DNA of 64,000 nucleotides from Seohaeicola saemankumensis (GTDB taxonomy: Bacteria > Pseudomonadota > Alphaproteobacteria > Rhodobacterales > Rhodobacteraceae). The stretch is taken from the NCBI RefSeq assembly GCF_042678485.1, contig NZ_JBHTKR010000003.1, positions 310,001 to 374,000 on the forward strand. Reading direction: 5' to 3'. Each line of letters begins with the position of its first letter. Position 1 is the first letter of the stretch. The notes beneath the pieces were generated by a model. That model did not search any database. It was not told the origin of the DNA and saw only the letters and a list, made by a program, of their open reading frames with translations. Of the stretch, positions 53,594-61,410 are shown in pieces. Made by a program: the position numbers and the translations under genes.

Positions 53594-54247
53594 CTATTTT
53601 CGCAACGCTGCCCAAAGCAGTGGCACCCCCGTCACCAGCCCGAGGCCGAGAACCGCCCAGCTTGCTCGCCCAAGGTCTCCGCTGGCAGCCTCGTCGCCGA
53701 AATGGGCCAGCAGGAAGCTTGCTGGAATGATGCCAGCCAAGGTCGCGCAAGCGAACCGCCAAGTATGAAGGCGGCTGAGGCCTGCAGCATAGCTGATCAT
53801 GTCGAAGGATACGAACGGCATGAGGCGGCTTGCAAAGACCGTGGCCGTCAAGGCTGTTTGCGAACCCAGAAGCCCGGCATCGAGCTTGTCGCCGAACATT
53901 CGTCGCAAGACGTCCCGCCCCAGAACCCGCGCCAATCCGAACGCTATTAGCGCTCCCAACTCAGCCCCGATCACGACCAGGACCGTGCCCCAGATATGTC
54001 CGTAGGCCGCCCCAGCAGCCAGAGCTATCGGTGCGCTGGGGATTGGGCTGGCCACGATTGCGACCGTCATTAGCGTGACGATCAAGACAGGACCCCAAAT
54101 ACCTGCGCGCACGACCAGCATCTTGAGACTCTCACCGTCCATCAGACCAGGTGCCTCTGTGAACACTGATGGCGAAAACTGCCACACGCCGACCAGGGCG
54201 ACCCCGAGGATCGCCAACCCTGCTATAATGGAGGCGCGCAGACTCAT
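53594..54247 (-). CDS. TVP38/TMEM64 family membrane protein
   Basis: A 217-residue protein of the DedA/SNARE-associated superfamily with about five helices. Core segments are PIPSAPIALAAGAAYGHIWGT and FASRLMPFVSFDMISYAAGL, where G-x-x-x-(V/I)-x-x-(Y/F)-type reentrant loops lie. Members act in lipid scrambling or metal tolerance. Its start overlaps the DUF302 remnant by four bases. It is common in copper loci of this group. Confidence 0.88.
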   Translation of the reverse strand: MSLRASIIAGLAILGVALVGVWQFSPSVFTEAPGLMDGESLKMLVVRAGIWGPVLIVTLMTVAIVASPIPSAPIALAAGAAYGHIWGTVLVVIGAELGALIAFGLARVLGRDVLRRMFGDKLDAGLLGSQTALTATVFASRLMPFVSFDMISYAAGLSRLHTWRFACATLAGIIPASFLLAHFGDEAASGDLGRASWAVLGLGLVTGVPLLWAALRK

Positions 54248-54459
54248 CTCAGACGGCCTCTACGACCTTCTGCAGAAGTGCGCGGACCTCGCCTGGGATG
54301 GCTATCAGTTCTGCTTTTTTTTTTGATAGTCTTCATCGTCGCTATGGCATCGATCTCGGTTAGCACGCCTAAACCTTTACCTGTCAATGCCGCGCAGGTG
54401 CGCACGTCAACGGCATCGAATTCAGCGTCCGCTATCACGCGGTTGATCGTGCAGTCCAT
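54244..54459 (-). pseudogene. DUF302 protein with internal deletion and frameshift
   Basis: The first ~43 residues (CTINRVIADAEFDAVDVRTC; GKGLGVLTEIDAIATMK) match the DUF302 start. After a run of ten A residues the frame reads low-complexity, while the +1 frame gives AELIAIPGEVRALLQKVVEAV, the DUF302 end. About 60 middle residues are missing. The poly-A run suggests slippage or deletion. An open frame of 71 residues remains. Confidence 0.75.
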
Positions 54460-54525
54460 TGCCGGTCCTTTTGATGTATGACTCGGATTCCAGCAGCGAC
54501 ATCTACTTCCGGCCCGGCTGCAGCG

Positions 54526-55011
54526 TTATTGAACTTCGGCACGTGGCGTGCCTGCAGGTGCTTCGCCGTTCGCCTCGATGTCAGCGATATATCCCCTCAT
54601 TTCAGCGATTTCGCTGAGCTGCGCTTCAATGATTGCATCAGCCAGTGCCCTGACCCTTGGGTCCGATATTTCGGCCCGCTCGCTGGTCAGGATGGCGATG
54701 GAATGGTGCGGGATCATCGCCCGCATCCAAGCAAGGTCGTCGACAGTCTCTTGGCTTCGCACAAGCCAGAGCGACAGAATGAATGTTACAACAGCTCCTG
54801 CGAAGATCGCGAGATTGACCCTTTTGTTGGAATACATGCCCAGCATGAAAGCGAGCATGATGATCACCATCACCGAACCCATATAGATCGCCATCCACAT
54901 GCGCGTCTGCGAGAAGAAGACGTGGTCGAGCGCGTAGGTGTTGAGATACATTAATCCAAACATTACGACCGTCGAAGTCGCAATCATTGCAAAGAAACGT
55001 CCGTAGTTCAT
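54526..55011 (-). CDS. DUF305 membrane protein
   Basis: A 161-residue protein. Three N-terminal helices (FFAMIATSTVVMFGLMYL and two more) are followed by a four-helix-type DUF305 segment with MIPHHSIAI and the alpha-helical RALADAIIEAQLSEIAEM. The family often lies in copper loci, and the HH motif may bind metal. It is upstream of the DUF302 and TVP38 genes on the same strand. Confidence 0.85.
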   Translation of the reverse strand: MNYGRFFAMIATSTVVMFGLMYLNTYALDHVFFSQTRMWMAIYMGSVMVIIMLAFMLGMYSNKRVNLAIFAGAVVTFILSLWLVRSQETVDDLAWMRAMIPHHSIAILTSERAEISDPRVRALADAIIEAQLSEIAEMRGYIADIEANGEAPAGTPRAEVQ

Positions 55012-55111
55012 CTTTTCAGCTCCTGATCAATTAGTTTCTTCAGCTCAACACCCCCAGCAAGAAGTCCTCGAGGATCGCAAGCGCCGCGAGCTTGGCGGTG
55101 CGGATGACATC

Positions 55112-55270
55112 TCAGATCGCTGCCACGGTTTTCGCCAGAAGATCTCGGACCTCACCCGCGACGGCTATCAGGGCAGTGTTTTCGATTGCCTGCATCGAGG
55201 CCACAGGGTCGACAGCACTAACTTCGACCCCACCCTCGACTTCACGCAGGATTACATTGCAAGGCAACAT
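55112..55270 (-). pseudogene. DUF302 protein, C-terminal fragment
   Basis: In the minus frame the reading is MLPCNVILREVEGGVEVSAV, then DPVASMQAIENTALIAVAGEVRDLLAKTVAAI (quoted in part as ALIAVAGEVRDLLAKTVAAI). This is the second half of a DUF302 domain. Upstream it degrades within 30 codons and meets a LysR fragment. It is closely related to the C-terminal part of the gene at 54244, so the two may be parts of a former tandem pair. Confidence 0.7.
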
Positions 55271-55305
55271 TGCACCCACCCTAGCACAGGTTGGGCAAAT
55301 TGAAC

Positions 55306-55644
55306 GCCGTGGGCCTGCGAGATCTGTCAGATGAGCCTTATGTCGACCGCCTGGCCTGCGCGATGCGCGAGATGATCATGGCGGTGTGCGAGGATCTAGA
55401 CGTTGCGCTCTATGCCCGTTTCCGGTCGGAACGCGAAGACTGGTTTCATGCCACGGTGCGGGCGGGCATCGGATTTGCCTTCATGCCTGAATATTCGGTC
55501 ACCCTGCCCAGCCTGTTGCAACGCCCCCTGACTGAACCTTCTGTCGAAAGACAAGTCTGCACGGTCACAGTGCCGGGCCGTCGCCATTCCCCTGCGGTCG
55601 ATGCCTTCTTGCGGGCCACACGCAGCTTTGCCTGGCCCGAATAA
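55306..55644 (+). pseudogene. LysR regulator, C-terminal fragment
   Basis: About 112 residues from GLRDLSDEPYVDRLACAMRE to FAWPE are the last third of a LysR effector domain, with REDWFHATVRAGIGFAFMPEYSVTLP. The DNA-binding half is absent; the upstream side is the DUF302 fragment on the other strand. An ATG at 55291 opens the frame, but this is not a functional regulator. Confidence 0.75.
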
Positions 55645-55669
55645 CACAGTGATGAACTAAGGCGGTCAC

Positions 55670-55835
55670 ACTGGTCTGGCCCAATTGAGTGAACCGCGCC
55701 GGGTTTGCCGGAGGCACCAACTCCTGAGTCGGTTGGAGCATCCTGAGCAAGACAAGGAACAAGTATTCCCCTGAAGCGCGTGAACGCGCGGTGCGACTGG
55801 TCTTCGACAATGAAGATCAGCACGGGTCGCGTTGA
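55670..55835 (+). mobile_element. IS3-family insertion sequence fragment (left end and orfA start)
   Basis: A terminal-like segment GAACCGCGCCGGGTTTGCCG is followed at 55743 by a frame reading SKTRNKYSPEARERAVRLVF, the start of IS3-type OrfA (HTH region), until TGA at 55833. The rest of orfA and orfB is missing. It marks past transposition in this gene graveyard. Confidence 0.72.
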
Positions 55836-56006
55836 CAGGCGGACAGAGAGAAAAGTTCCGAGACAGTCGCGGATTTGTCTTTCTATCTGCGAGGAAGCTG
55901 GCCTCGATTTATAGGGCATCCCGGGTTGCGCAATTTCCTGTCGACCGTGACGAGACGCCAAGGATCGTGTAGGCTCGCATTCGATGGCTTTGAAGGAGAC
56001 GCCCGG

Positions 56007-57080
56007 ATGGATTCGCCGCGTGTCAGATTTTGCAAAAGCTTTGATGGAACGCGCCTCGCTTATTCTGTTTCGGGTTCAGGTCCGCCGGTCCTGCTTCTGC
56101 CCAGCTGGCTTACCCATCTTGACTACCAGTGGCGCAGTGTCGCGTGGCGCCCGTGGTTGAAGGCGCTTTCCGACAACCGCCAGCTGATAAGATACGATCC
56201 GCGAGGCTGCGGTCTGTCCGATCGCGATCTGGCAAATCTTTCCTTCGATGCCTGGGTGCAGGATATCGATGCTATCCTCGACGCCGTCGATGTCCCGACA
56301 GTCGCCATGATCGGCATTTGCCAAGGGGGAGCCGTCGCCATCGACTATGCGGCGAAGCGGCCCGATCGTGTCGACCGGCTCGTACTCTATGGGACCTATG
56401 CGCGGGGCCGCGATCGTCGTGGCAACCTCCCGCTTGAGCCCGAGAAGGCTCGGTTGATGCTGGAGATGCTGGAAATCGGATGGGCCGAAGAAGACGCGGC
56501 CTTCATGAGGTCCTTCGCAACACAGTTCCAACCGGACGGCACACTCGACCACTTGCGCTCATGGTGCGAGCTTCAAAGGCAGGCGGCGACGGCTCGGAAT
56601 GCCGTGGAGCTAACGCGGATAATGTTCGACATCGACGTCTCCGCCTCGGCACGAAAGATCCGCTGCCCGGTCCTTGTAGCCCATGCCACAAACGACGCCG
56701 TTGTTCCGTTCGACGAGGGACGATTTCTCGCCCACTCGATTCCAGACGCAGAGTTTCTGGTCCTCGAATCCCGCAACCACTTCATGCTGGAAAAGGAACC
56801 GGCATGGGGACGGATGGTCGACGCACTCGCGGCTTTTCTTCCCAACCAAAGCACGCCCGATGGAGACCTGGATACTCTCAGCCTGCGCGAGCGACAGGTC
56901 CTGCAAGGAATTGCCGAGGGACTGGACAATGCCGAAATCGGCACATCTCTGGAGATCAGCGAGAAGACGGTCCGGAACCACGTCTCGCGAGTCTTGTCGA
57001 AGCTCGGCGTCCCATCTCGGGCAAAAGCGATCGTAAAGGCCATCCGTGCCGGTATCGGCTCCGAGCCCTCCGACCATTAG
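56007..57080 (+). CDS. Alpha/beta-hydrolase fused to a LuxR-type HTH, Cys nucleophile
   Basis: A 357-residue fusion. Residues 10-280 are an alpha/beta-hydrolase: the nucleophile elbow is GICQGG with Cys105 where Ser is usual, the acid is probably Asp230 (ATNDAVVP) and the base His258 (ESRNHFML). Residues 288-350 are a LuxR HTH (LSLRERQVLQGIAEGLDNAE; KTVRNHVSRVLSKLGV). AAGGAG lies eight bases before the ATG at 56007. It could sense a ligand in the hydrolase pocket and bind DNA, or be a self-regulated enzyme. No clear target is adjacent. Confidence 0.88.
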   Translation: MDSPRVRFCKSFDGTRLAYSVSGSGPPVLLLPSWLTHLDYQWRSVAWRPWLKALSDNRQLIRYDPRGCGLSDRDLANLSFDAWVQDIDAILDAVDVPTVAMIGICQGGAVAIDYAAKRPDRVDRLVLYGTYARGRDRRGNLPLEPEKARLMLEMLEIGWAEEDAAFMRSFATQFQPDGTLDHLRSWCELQRQAATARNAVELTRIMFDIDVSASARKIRCPVLVAHATNDAVVPFDEGRFLAHSIPDAEFLVLESRNHFMLEKEPAWGRMVDALAAFLPNQSTPDGDLDTLSLRERQVLQGIAEGLDNAEIGTSLEISEKTVRNHVSRVLSKLGVPSRAKAIVKAIRAGIGSEPSDH

Positions 57081-57214
57081 GGATGGCCGGGACGCTGGTC
57101 CCAAGGATTCCCTAGTAAGAGACCGGATAAACTTCTGGCTCGGGACCTAGGGCTCACGCGCCATCGGCTGTACTCGAGCATGCTTTCCCCAGATGATGGG
57201 GAGGCCTGGATCCG

Positions 57215-57490
57215 ATGAGATCAAGAGTGATTTTGATTGTTTTTGTAGCTTTGGTCTTCGTAAGCGTTGGCGCGAGAGGGTCGGCGGACGGGCACGAGGC
57301 GACGGTCGCATTGCTTAAGCGCGCCTATCTCGACTGCGAACGTCGCGCATTGACCGAAGGTCTGCCGACCGGGGAAGTCGTGCGGTGCTCCGAAATCTAC
57401 GAGCGGCTCAAACTTCTTGCTTTCGGCGGCAACTGGATGATGCTCCGAGAGTGGACTGAATTGAACCTTAGCCCGGGTCAGAACACCTGA
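57215..57490 (+). CDS. Small secreted hypothetical protein
   Basis: A 91-residue protein. MRSRVILIVFVALVFVSVGARG is a signal peptide. The mature part has two Cys (LDCERRAL and VRCSEIYERL) about 20 residues apart that could form a disulfide, and FGGNWMMLREW. I do not know a family. It lies 134 bp after the hydrolase-LuxR gene. Confidence 0.65.
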   Translation: MRSRVILIVFVALVFVSVGARGSADGHEATVALLKRAYLDCERRALTEGLPTGEVVRCSEIYERLKLLAFGGNWMMLREWTELNLSPGQNT

Positions 57491-57608
57491 ATGGGCTCAC
57501 CATGCATAGAGGGTCCGCCTTCCGCCCATAGCGCCCAGGAAAGGCAGAACAGCACTACGACAAAAGCCGGAACTGAACACCTAGTTTTGCCGGCGTAACG
57601 ACTTGGCA

Positions 57609-59090
57609 TTACCGGTGCCCCGCCCATCCACGGTCATCGGTAAACGCTCGGGCCGGAGCAACCTGCACCGTCTCAAAGTTCTCGGGCAGCGCGTCCAGCG
57701 GAGCGAGCTGACGCGGGGACGCAGCCATCACAATGTTGGTGCGCCCATCGTCTTCAACGGGTCCTTGCACGGTTTGCACATAGGGATATATCTCGCGCAG
57801 GATCGCATGAACTCCCTGCACGAGGCGACCGTCGGGCAGATCAATCAGGTTAACATAGACCGGACCTTCGACGATGGCGGCAAGGCGCGCATAGGTTTCG
57901 CGCGTGGCGAGATGGGCGGGCACCGACTCTGATGAAAACGCGTCCATTACGGCGGCGTCAAAACGGCGAGACGTCTCATTCAGAAAGACCCGCCCATCGG
58001 CGTGCACGATCCCAAGCCGCGCCGCGCTGTTACGGATCTCGGAACCGTCAACGCCCGCATCGATGCCGGTCCGATCAATCGCATCCCCTGCCCAAGGCAG
58101 ATTCTGGCGCACGACTTGCGTGATCAGCGGGTCGATCTCAACCGCCACGGCCCGCGCTGCGGGGCGTGTTTCAAGCAATTTCGTGGGCAACGTATACCCG
58201 CCCCCGCCGATGAACAGCACCGAGGGCGAAGGCCCCAGATCGCGATCCATGCGCGCCCAGAGCAATTGCGTATAGGGGATCACCAAAGACCGCGATGTCT
58301 CGGATTGCTCGGCCTGCGGCACGGTCTGTTCTGCCGCCTGCAGGGTGCGGTCAGAATAGAGGTAGATCACCCTGCCCTGCCGCGCCACATCGATGCAGGA
58401 CATGCCGGATTCGTAACGGCACACTGACCCGCCGGCCATGGTTGCCATCACCAACAGGGCCGCCACACCGAAGGAGACCACGTTGACGGGCGTCTTGGCC
58501 TCCGCTGCCAACACGTCACCCTCGTCGCCTGCGCCGGGTGCTTTGCCCTTTATGAAGGGCACACAGAGAAGAGCCACAAGACCACAGCCCGCAAAGGTCG
58601 CGACCGAACCTGCGAGCGGAAGGGCCACGAATCCGGCAAGAATCGCGCCGACAATCGCGCCGAACGACCCTGCCGCAAGCACGGTCCCGAGCGAAGACCC
58701 CTCGCGCCCCGGTCGTGCCTCGACCGCAAGCTTGGCCAGAAGCGGCGTTGGAAAACTAACGAGCACCGACGCCGGGAAGAAGGCAACAACGACGGCCACC
58801 AACATGCCCCACGTCCCTCGCGCGCCCGATGCATAGATCAGACCAAGAACTGTTGGCGATATCGCCATAAGGACCGCTGTCGCGACCAGCGCTTTGCGCA
58901 CGGTGGCAGCCGCTAAATGGCGTTGACGTTCAGCCACAAGACCGCCAACGGCGCTTCCCAGCGAAAATCCTGCCAGCACCACGGCGATGACTGTCGTCCA
59001 CGTGAGGAGCGACGTGCCGAAGAACGGCGCAAGAACGCGACCGGCCGCGATCTCATAGGTCAAGCCGAGGGCGGACAGAACAAGGATCAA
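57609..59090 (-). CDS. Fused membrane/spermidine-synthase-like protein
   Basis: About 493 residues. The N-terminal half has six to seven membrane helices (LTYEIAAGRVLAPFFGTSLLTWTTVIAVVLAG, quoted here as GRVLAPFFGTSLLTWT). The C-terminal half is a spermidine-synthase-type methyltransferase fold (VLFIGGGGYTLPTKLLE; AVEIDPLI; HADGRVFL; DAAVMDAFSSESVPAHL). The length fits the 'fused MFS/spermidine synthase' family. The start is uncertain: the TTG at 59090 is a minimum; the frame is open further to about 59135, where GGAGG precedes an ATT. Polyamine synthesis is not proven. Confidence 0.85.
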   Translation of the reverse strand: MILVLSALGLTYEIAAGRVLAPFFGTSLLTWTTVIAVVLAGFSLGSAVGGLVAERQRHLAAATVRKALVATAVLMAISPTVLGLIYASGARGTWGMLVAVVVAFFPASVLVSFPTPLLAKLAVEARPGREGSSLGTVLAAGSFGAIVGAILAGFVALPLAGSVATFAGCGLVALLCVPFIKGKAPGAGDEGDVLAAEAKTPVNVVSFGVAALLVMATMAGGSVCRYESGMSCIDVARQGRVIYLYSDRTLQAAEQTVPQAEQSETSRSLVIPYTQLLWARMDRDLGPSPSVLFIGGGGYTLPTKLLETRPAARAVAVEIDPLITQVVRQNLPWAGDAIDRTGIDAGVDGSEIRNSAARLGIVHADGRVFLNETSRRFDAAVMDAFSSESVPAHLATRETYARLAAIVEGPVYVNLIDLPDGRLVQGVHAILREIYPYVQTVQGPVEDDGRTNIVMAASPRQLAPLDALPENFETVQVAPARAFTDDRGWAGHR

Positions 59091-59306
59091 ACTGATGGTT
59101 ATCCAGAACTGAATGACGGCCTCCAGGGCGTTAGGTGGGGCGCAAACGGGCCAGCCTGCCGAGACATCGTGCTGACGTTCACGTTGTGAGACACCGCCTG
59201 ATTGGTTTCCGCCTTATCTTGCTTGAAGGATATAGAGTTTACCATCGGCACGCAGGGGTGGCTGCAGCCCTGATCGTAGTGGAGCCTAAGAAATTTGGGA
59301 AATGCT

Positions 59307-59383
59307 TGGTAGCGGAGGAGGGACTCGAACCCCCGACACGCGGATTATGATTCCGCTGCTCTAACCAACTGAGCTACTCCGCC
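59307..59383 (-). tRNA. tRNA-Met (CAU), elongator type
   Basis: The minus strand reads GGCGGAGTAGCTCAGTTGGT at the 5' end. The acceptor stem pairs GGCGGAG with CTCCGCT, the discriminator is A, and the genomic CCA is encoded (59307-59309). The anticodon arm GCGGA-ATCATAA-TCCGC gives CAT (CAU). The T-arm GGGTTCGAGTCCC is standard. The initiator features (C1-A72 mismatch, GGG:CCC anticodon stem) are absent, so this is the elongator tRNA. Confidence 0.95.
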
Positions 59384-59723
59384 GAAGCGAGTTGCGCTTT
59401 ACGAAAGCGCGGGTGGCCCGTCAAGGGCGAAACAGCATGAAGGGCTGTCTTTGCGGAAAAACCGATCATCGCGCATGCCGCGCCGCGGCTGTTGCCTTGC
59501 ATCGCGCCGTCCGACGTCACGCCGGGGCAATCATTCGCAAAAAGCACAAATAAAAGTCATTTCGCACATCAAGTGGGCGTTTTTTGTGAAATGGCGGCCT
59601 GCACCCTCTCTGATCTATGTTGCCGGAAGGCGAGGCCCGCCAAGATCTGAGCGTCATACAGCCACGCCTGTCGATGCACATGAACCGCGTGACACGGCGC
59701 CACGCAAACCAAGGGAGGCGGTC
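59384..59723. other. Intergenic region between tRNA-Met and the urease operon
   Basis: About 340 bp that must hold the urease promoter. An open frame runs through it into ureD, but its residues do not look real. No convincing sigma-54 or NtrC site was found by eye. Confidence 0.5.
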
Positions 59724-60581
59724 ATTCAGGACGCAGTGCAGATCGTACCGCCTGCCAATCGCACCGGTCTGCCGCGCGCGGTGGGATCATTGTTGCTGCA
59801 ATCGAAGCGCCGTGCGGAAAACGGTGCCTCGGTCCTGGCGGATCTGCGACATTCAGGCTGCCTCAAGGCGCTTTTCCCGCGCGGCGCGGCAGATCGCCTG
59901 AACGCGGTACTTGTCAACACATCCGGCGGGATCACCGGGGGCGACGATCTGCGGATCCAGGCGCGAGTCGGCGCGGCCAGCAGGTTGAGCCTGACCACGC
60001 AGGCCGCCGAACGCATTTACCGCGCCAGCAGCGCCGCACCCGGCCGCGTCAGCACGCGGATCACCGTCGAACCCGGTGCAAGGCTGGACTGGTTGCCGCA
60101 AGAGACGATCCTGTTCGATGATGCGCGGCTTGACCGCGAACTCAGGGTCGATCTTGCCCATGATTCACACTGTCTGCTGGTTGAAACGCTTGTTTTTGGC
60201 CGGACCGCCATGGGCGAGCATGTCTCGAAGCTGCACCTGTCCGACCGCATTTCCATCTGGAGAGAGGGGGCGCCCCTGTTCATTGACCGGATGCGCCTTT
60301 CCGGCGATGCCGACATGATGCTGCGCCGCACTGCCATTGGACAAGGCGCGGTGGCGACGGCCTCGGTCGTGATGGCGACACCTGCGGACAGCGGCGCAGC
60401 GCCCGCCCTTCTGGAACAATTGCGCCCGCTATTGCCCGCGCAGGCCGGCGCTTCGGTGATCCGGCCGGGCCTGCTGTTCCTGCGACTGACTGCAAGCGAC
60501 AGTTTCGAATTGCGCCGGAGCCTGCTGCCGGTGCTGGCACTGCTGAATGATGGGCCGCTGCCCCGAACATGGATGATCTGA
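59724..60581 (+). CDS. ureD: Urease accessory protein UreD
   Basis: About 285 residues. The segments LPRAVGSLLLQSKRRAENGA, NTSGGITGGDDL, LTTQAAERIYRAS and LDWLPQETILFDDARLDREL (quoted in part as WLPQETILFDDAR) are diagnostic. UreD is the scaffold on apo-urease for UreF and UreG during nickel insertion. The start is unclear: no ATG is in frame nearby. GGGAGG at 59713-59718 is well spaced for an in-frame ATT at 59724; GTG at 59736 is 17 bases away. I set 59724. ureA follows 1 bp after the stop. Confidence 0.92.
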   Translation: MQDAVQIVPPANRTGLPRAVGSLLLQSKRRAENGASVLADLRHSGCLKALFPRGAADRLNAVLVNTSGGITGGDDLRIQARVGAASRLSLTTQAAERIYRASSAAPGRVSTRITVEPGARLDWLPQETILFDDARLDRELRVDLAHDSHCLLVETLVFGRTAMGEHVSKLHLSDRISIWREGAPLFIDRMRLSGDADMMLRRTAIGQGAVATASVVMATPADSGAAPALLEQLRPLLPAQAGASVIRPGLLFLRLTASDSFELRRSLLPVLALLNDGPLPRTWMI

Positions 60582-60582
60582 C

Positions 60583-60885
60583 ATGAACCTTACCCCGAGA
60601 GAAAAAGACAAGCTGCTGGTCGCAATGGCGGCAGAGGTCGCGCGCAAGCGCCTGGCGCGGGGCGTGAAGCTGAACCACCCCGAGGCGATCGCCCTGATCA
60701 CCGATACCGTCGTGGAGGGCGCGCGGGATGGCCGGTCTGTCGCCGACATGATGCAGGCCGGCGCACAGGTGATCACCCGCGCCGACTGCATGGAGGGCGT
60801 GCCGGAAATGATCCAAGAGGTTCAGGTCGAGGCGACCTTTCCCGACGGCACCAAACTGGTGACCGTGCACAATCCGATCCGTTGA
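60583..60885 (+). CDS. ureA: Urease subunit gamma
   Basis: A 100-residue small structural subunit beginning MNLTPREKDKLLVAMAAEVA, with GVKLNHPEAIALITDTVVEG and FPDGTKLVTVHNPIR. The length matches the family. It lies directly after ureD and 20 bp before a small membrane-protein gene, not directly before ureB. Confidence 0.97.
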   Translation: MNLTPREKDKLLVAMAAEVARKRLARGVKLNHPEAIALITDTVVEGARDGRSVADMMQAGAQVITRADCMEGVPEMIQEVQVEATFPDGTKLVTVHNPIR

Positions 60886-60905
60886 TGTTCGCAGGAGTTC
60901 AACAC

Positions 60906-61070
60906 ATGACCCGAATGACCCTATTGCTGACCGCCCTCTGGGCAACACCTGTTCTGGCCGATAGCGGGTTGCACATGCACCCGCATGCCGATCATCCGGC
61001 ATGGTCGCTGATCATGCTGGCCTCGGCCGTGGTCGGGGCTGCCGCCTATCTCGCATGGCGCCGCCGATGA
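60906..61070 (+). CDS. Small His-rich membrane protein of the urease operon
   Basis: A 54-residue protein: signal peptide (TRMTLLLTALWATPVLA), then HMHPHADHPAW, one membrane helix (LIMLASAVVGAAAYLAW) and RRR. GGAG lies eight bases before the ATG. Its stop overlaps the ureB start (ATGA), so it is translated with urease. The His cluster would face the periplasm and might bind nickel. I do not recall a described function. Confidence 0.7.
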   Translation: MTRMTLLLTALWATPVLADSGLHMHPHADHPAWSLIMLASAVVGAAAYLAWRRR

Positions 61071-61372
61071 TCCCCGGAGAGCTTTTCCCCGCCGCGGGCG
61101 AGCTGACCCTGAACGCGGGGCGCGAGGCGATCACCCTGATGGTCGCCAATACCGGGGACCGTCCGGTGCAGGTGGGCAGCCATTATCATTTCGCCGAAAC
61201 GAACCCGGCGCTGGCGTTCGACCGCACCGCTGCGCGCGGGATGCGGCTGGATATCGCCGCCGGCACCGCCGTGCGGTTTGAACCCGGACAGCGGCGCGAG
61301 GTGCAGTTGATCCCCTATGGCGGGGATCGGATCGTGCAGGGTTTCAACCAGGCGGTGATGGGGCCGCTCTAG
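61067..61372 (+). CDS. ureB: Urease subunit beta
   Basis: A 101-residue structural subunit: MIPGELFPAAGELTLNAGRE, then VGSHYHFAETNPAL and PGQRREVQLIPYGGDRIVQG. The ATG at 61067 overlaps the small membrane-protein stop. ureC follows 38 bp after its stop. It packs with UreA and UreC in the trimeric enzyme. Confidence 0.96.
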   Translation: MIPGELFPAAGELTLNAGREAITLMVANTGDRPVQVGSHYHFAETNPALAFDRTAARGMRLDIAAGTAVRFEPGQRREVQLIPYGGDRIVQGFNQAVMGPL

Positions 61373-61410
61373 GCCCTGCCGCAGATATCATTCGTCAAAG
61401 GATCGAACCG

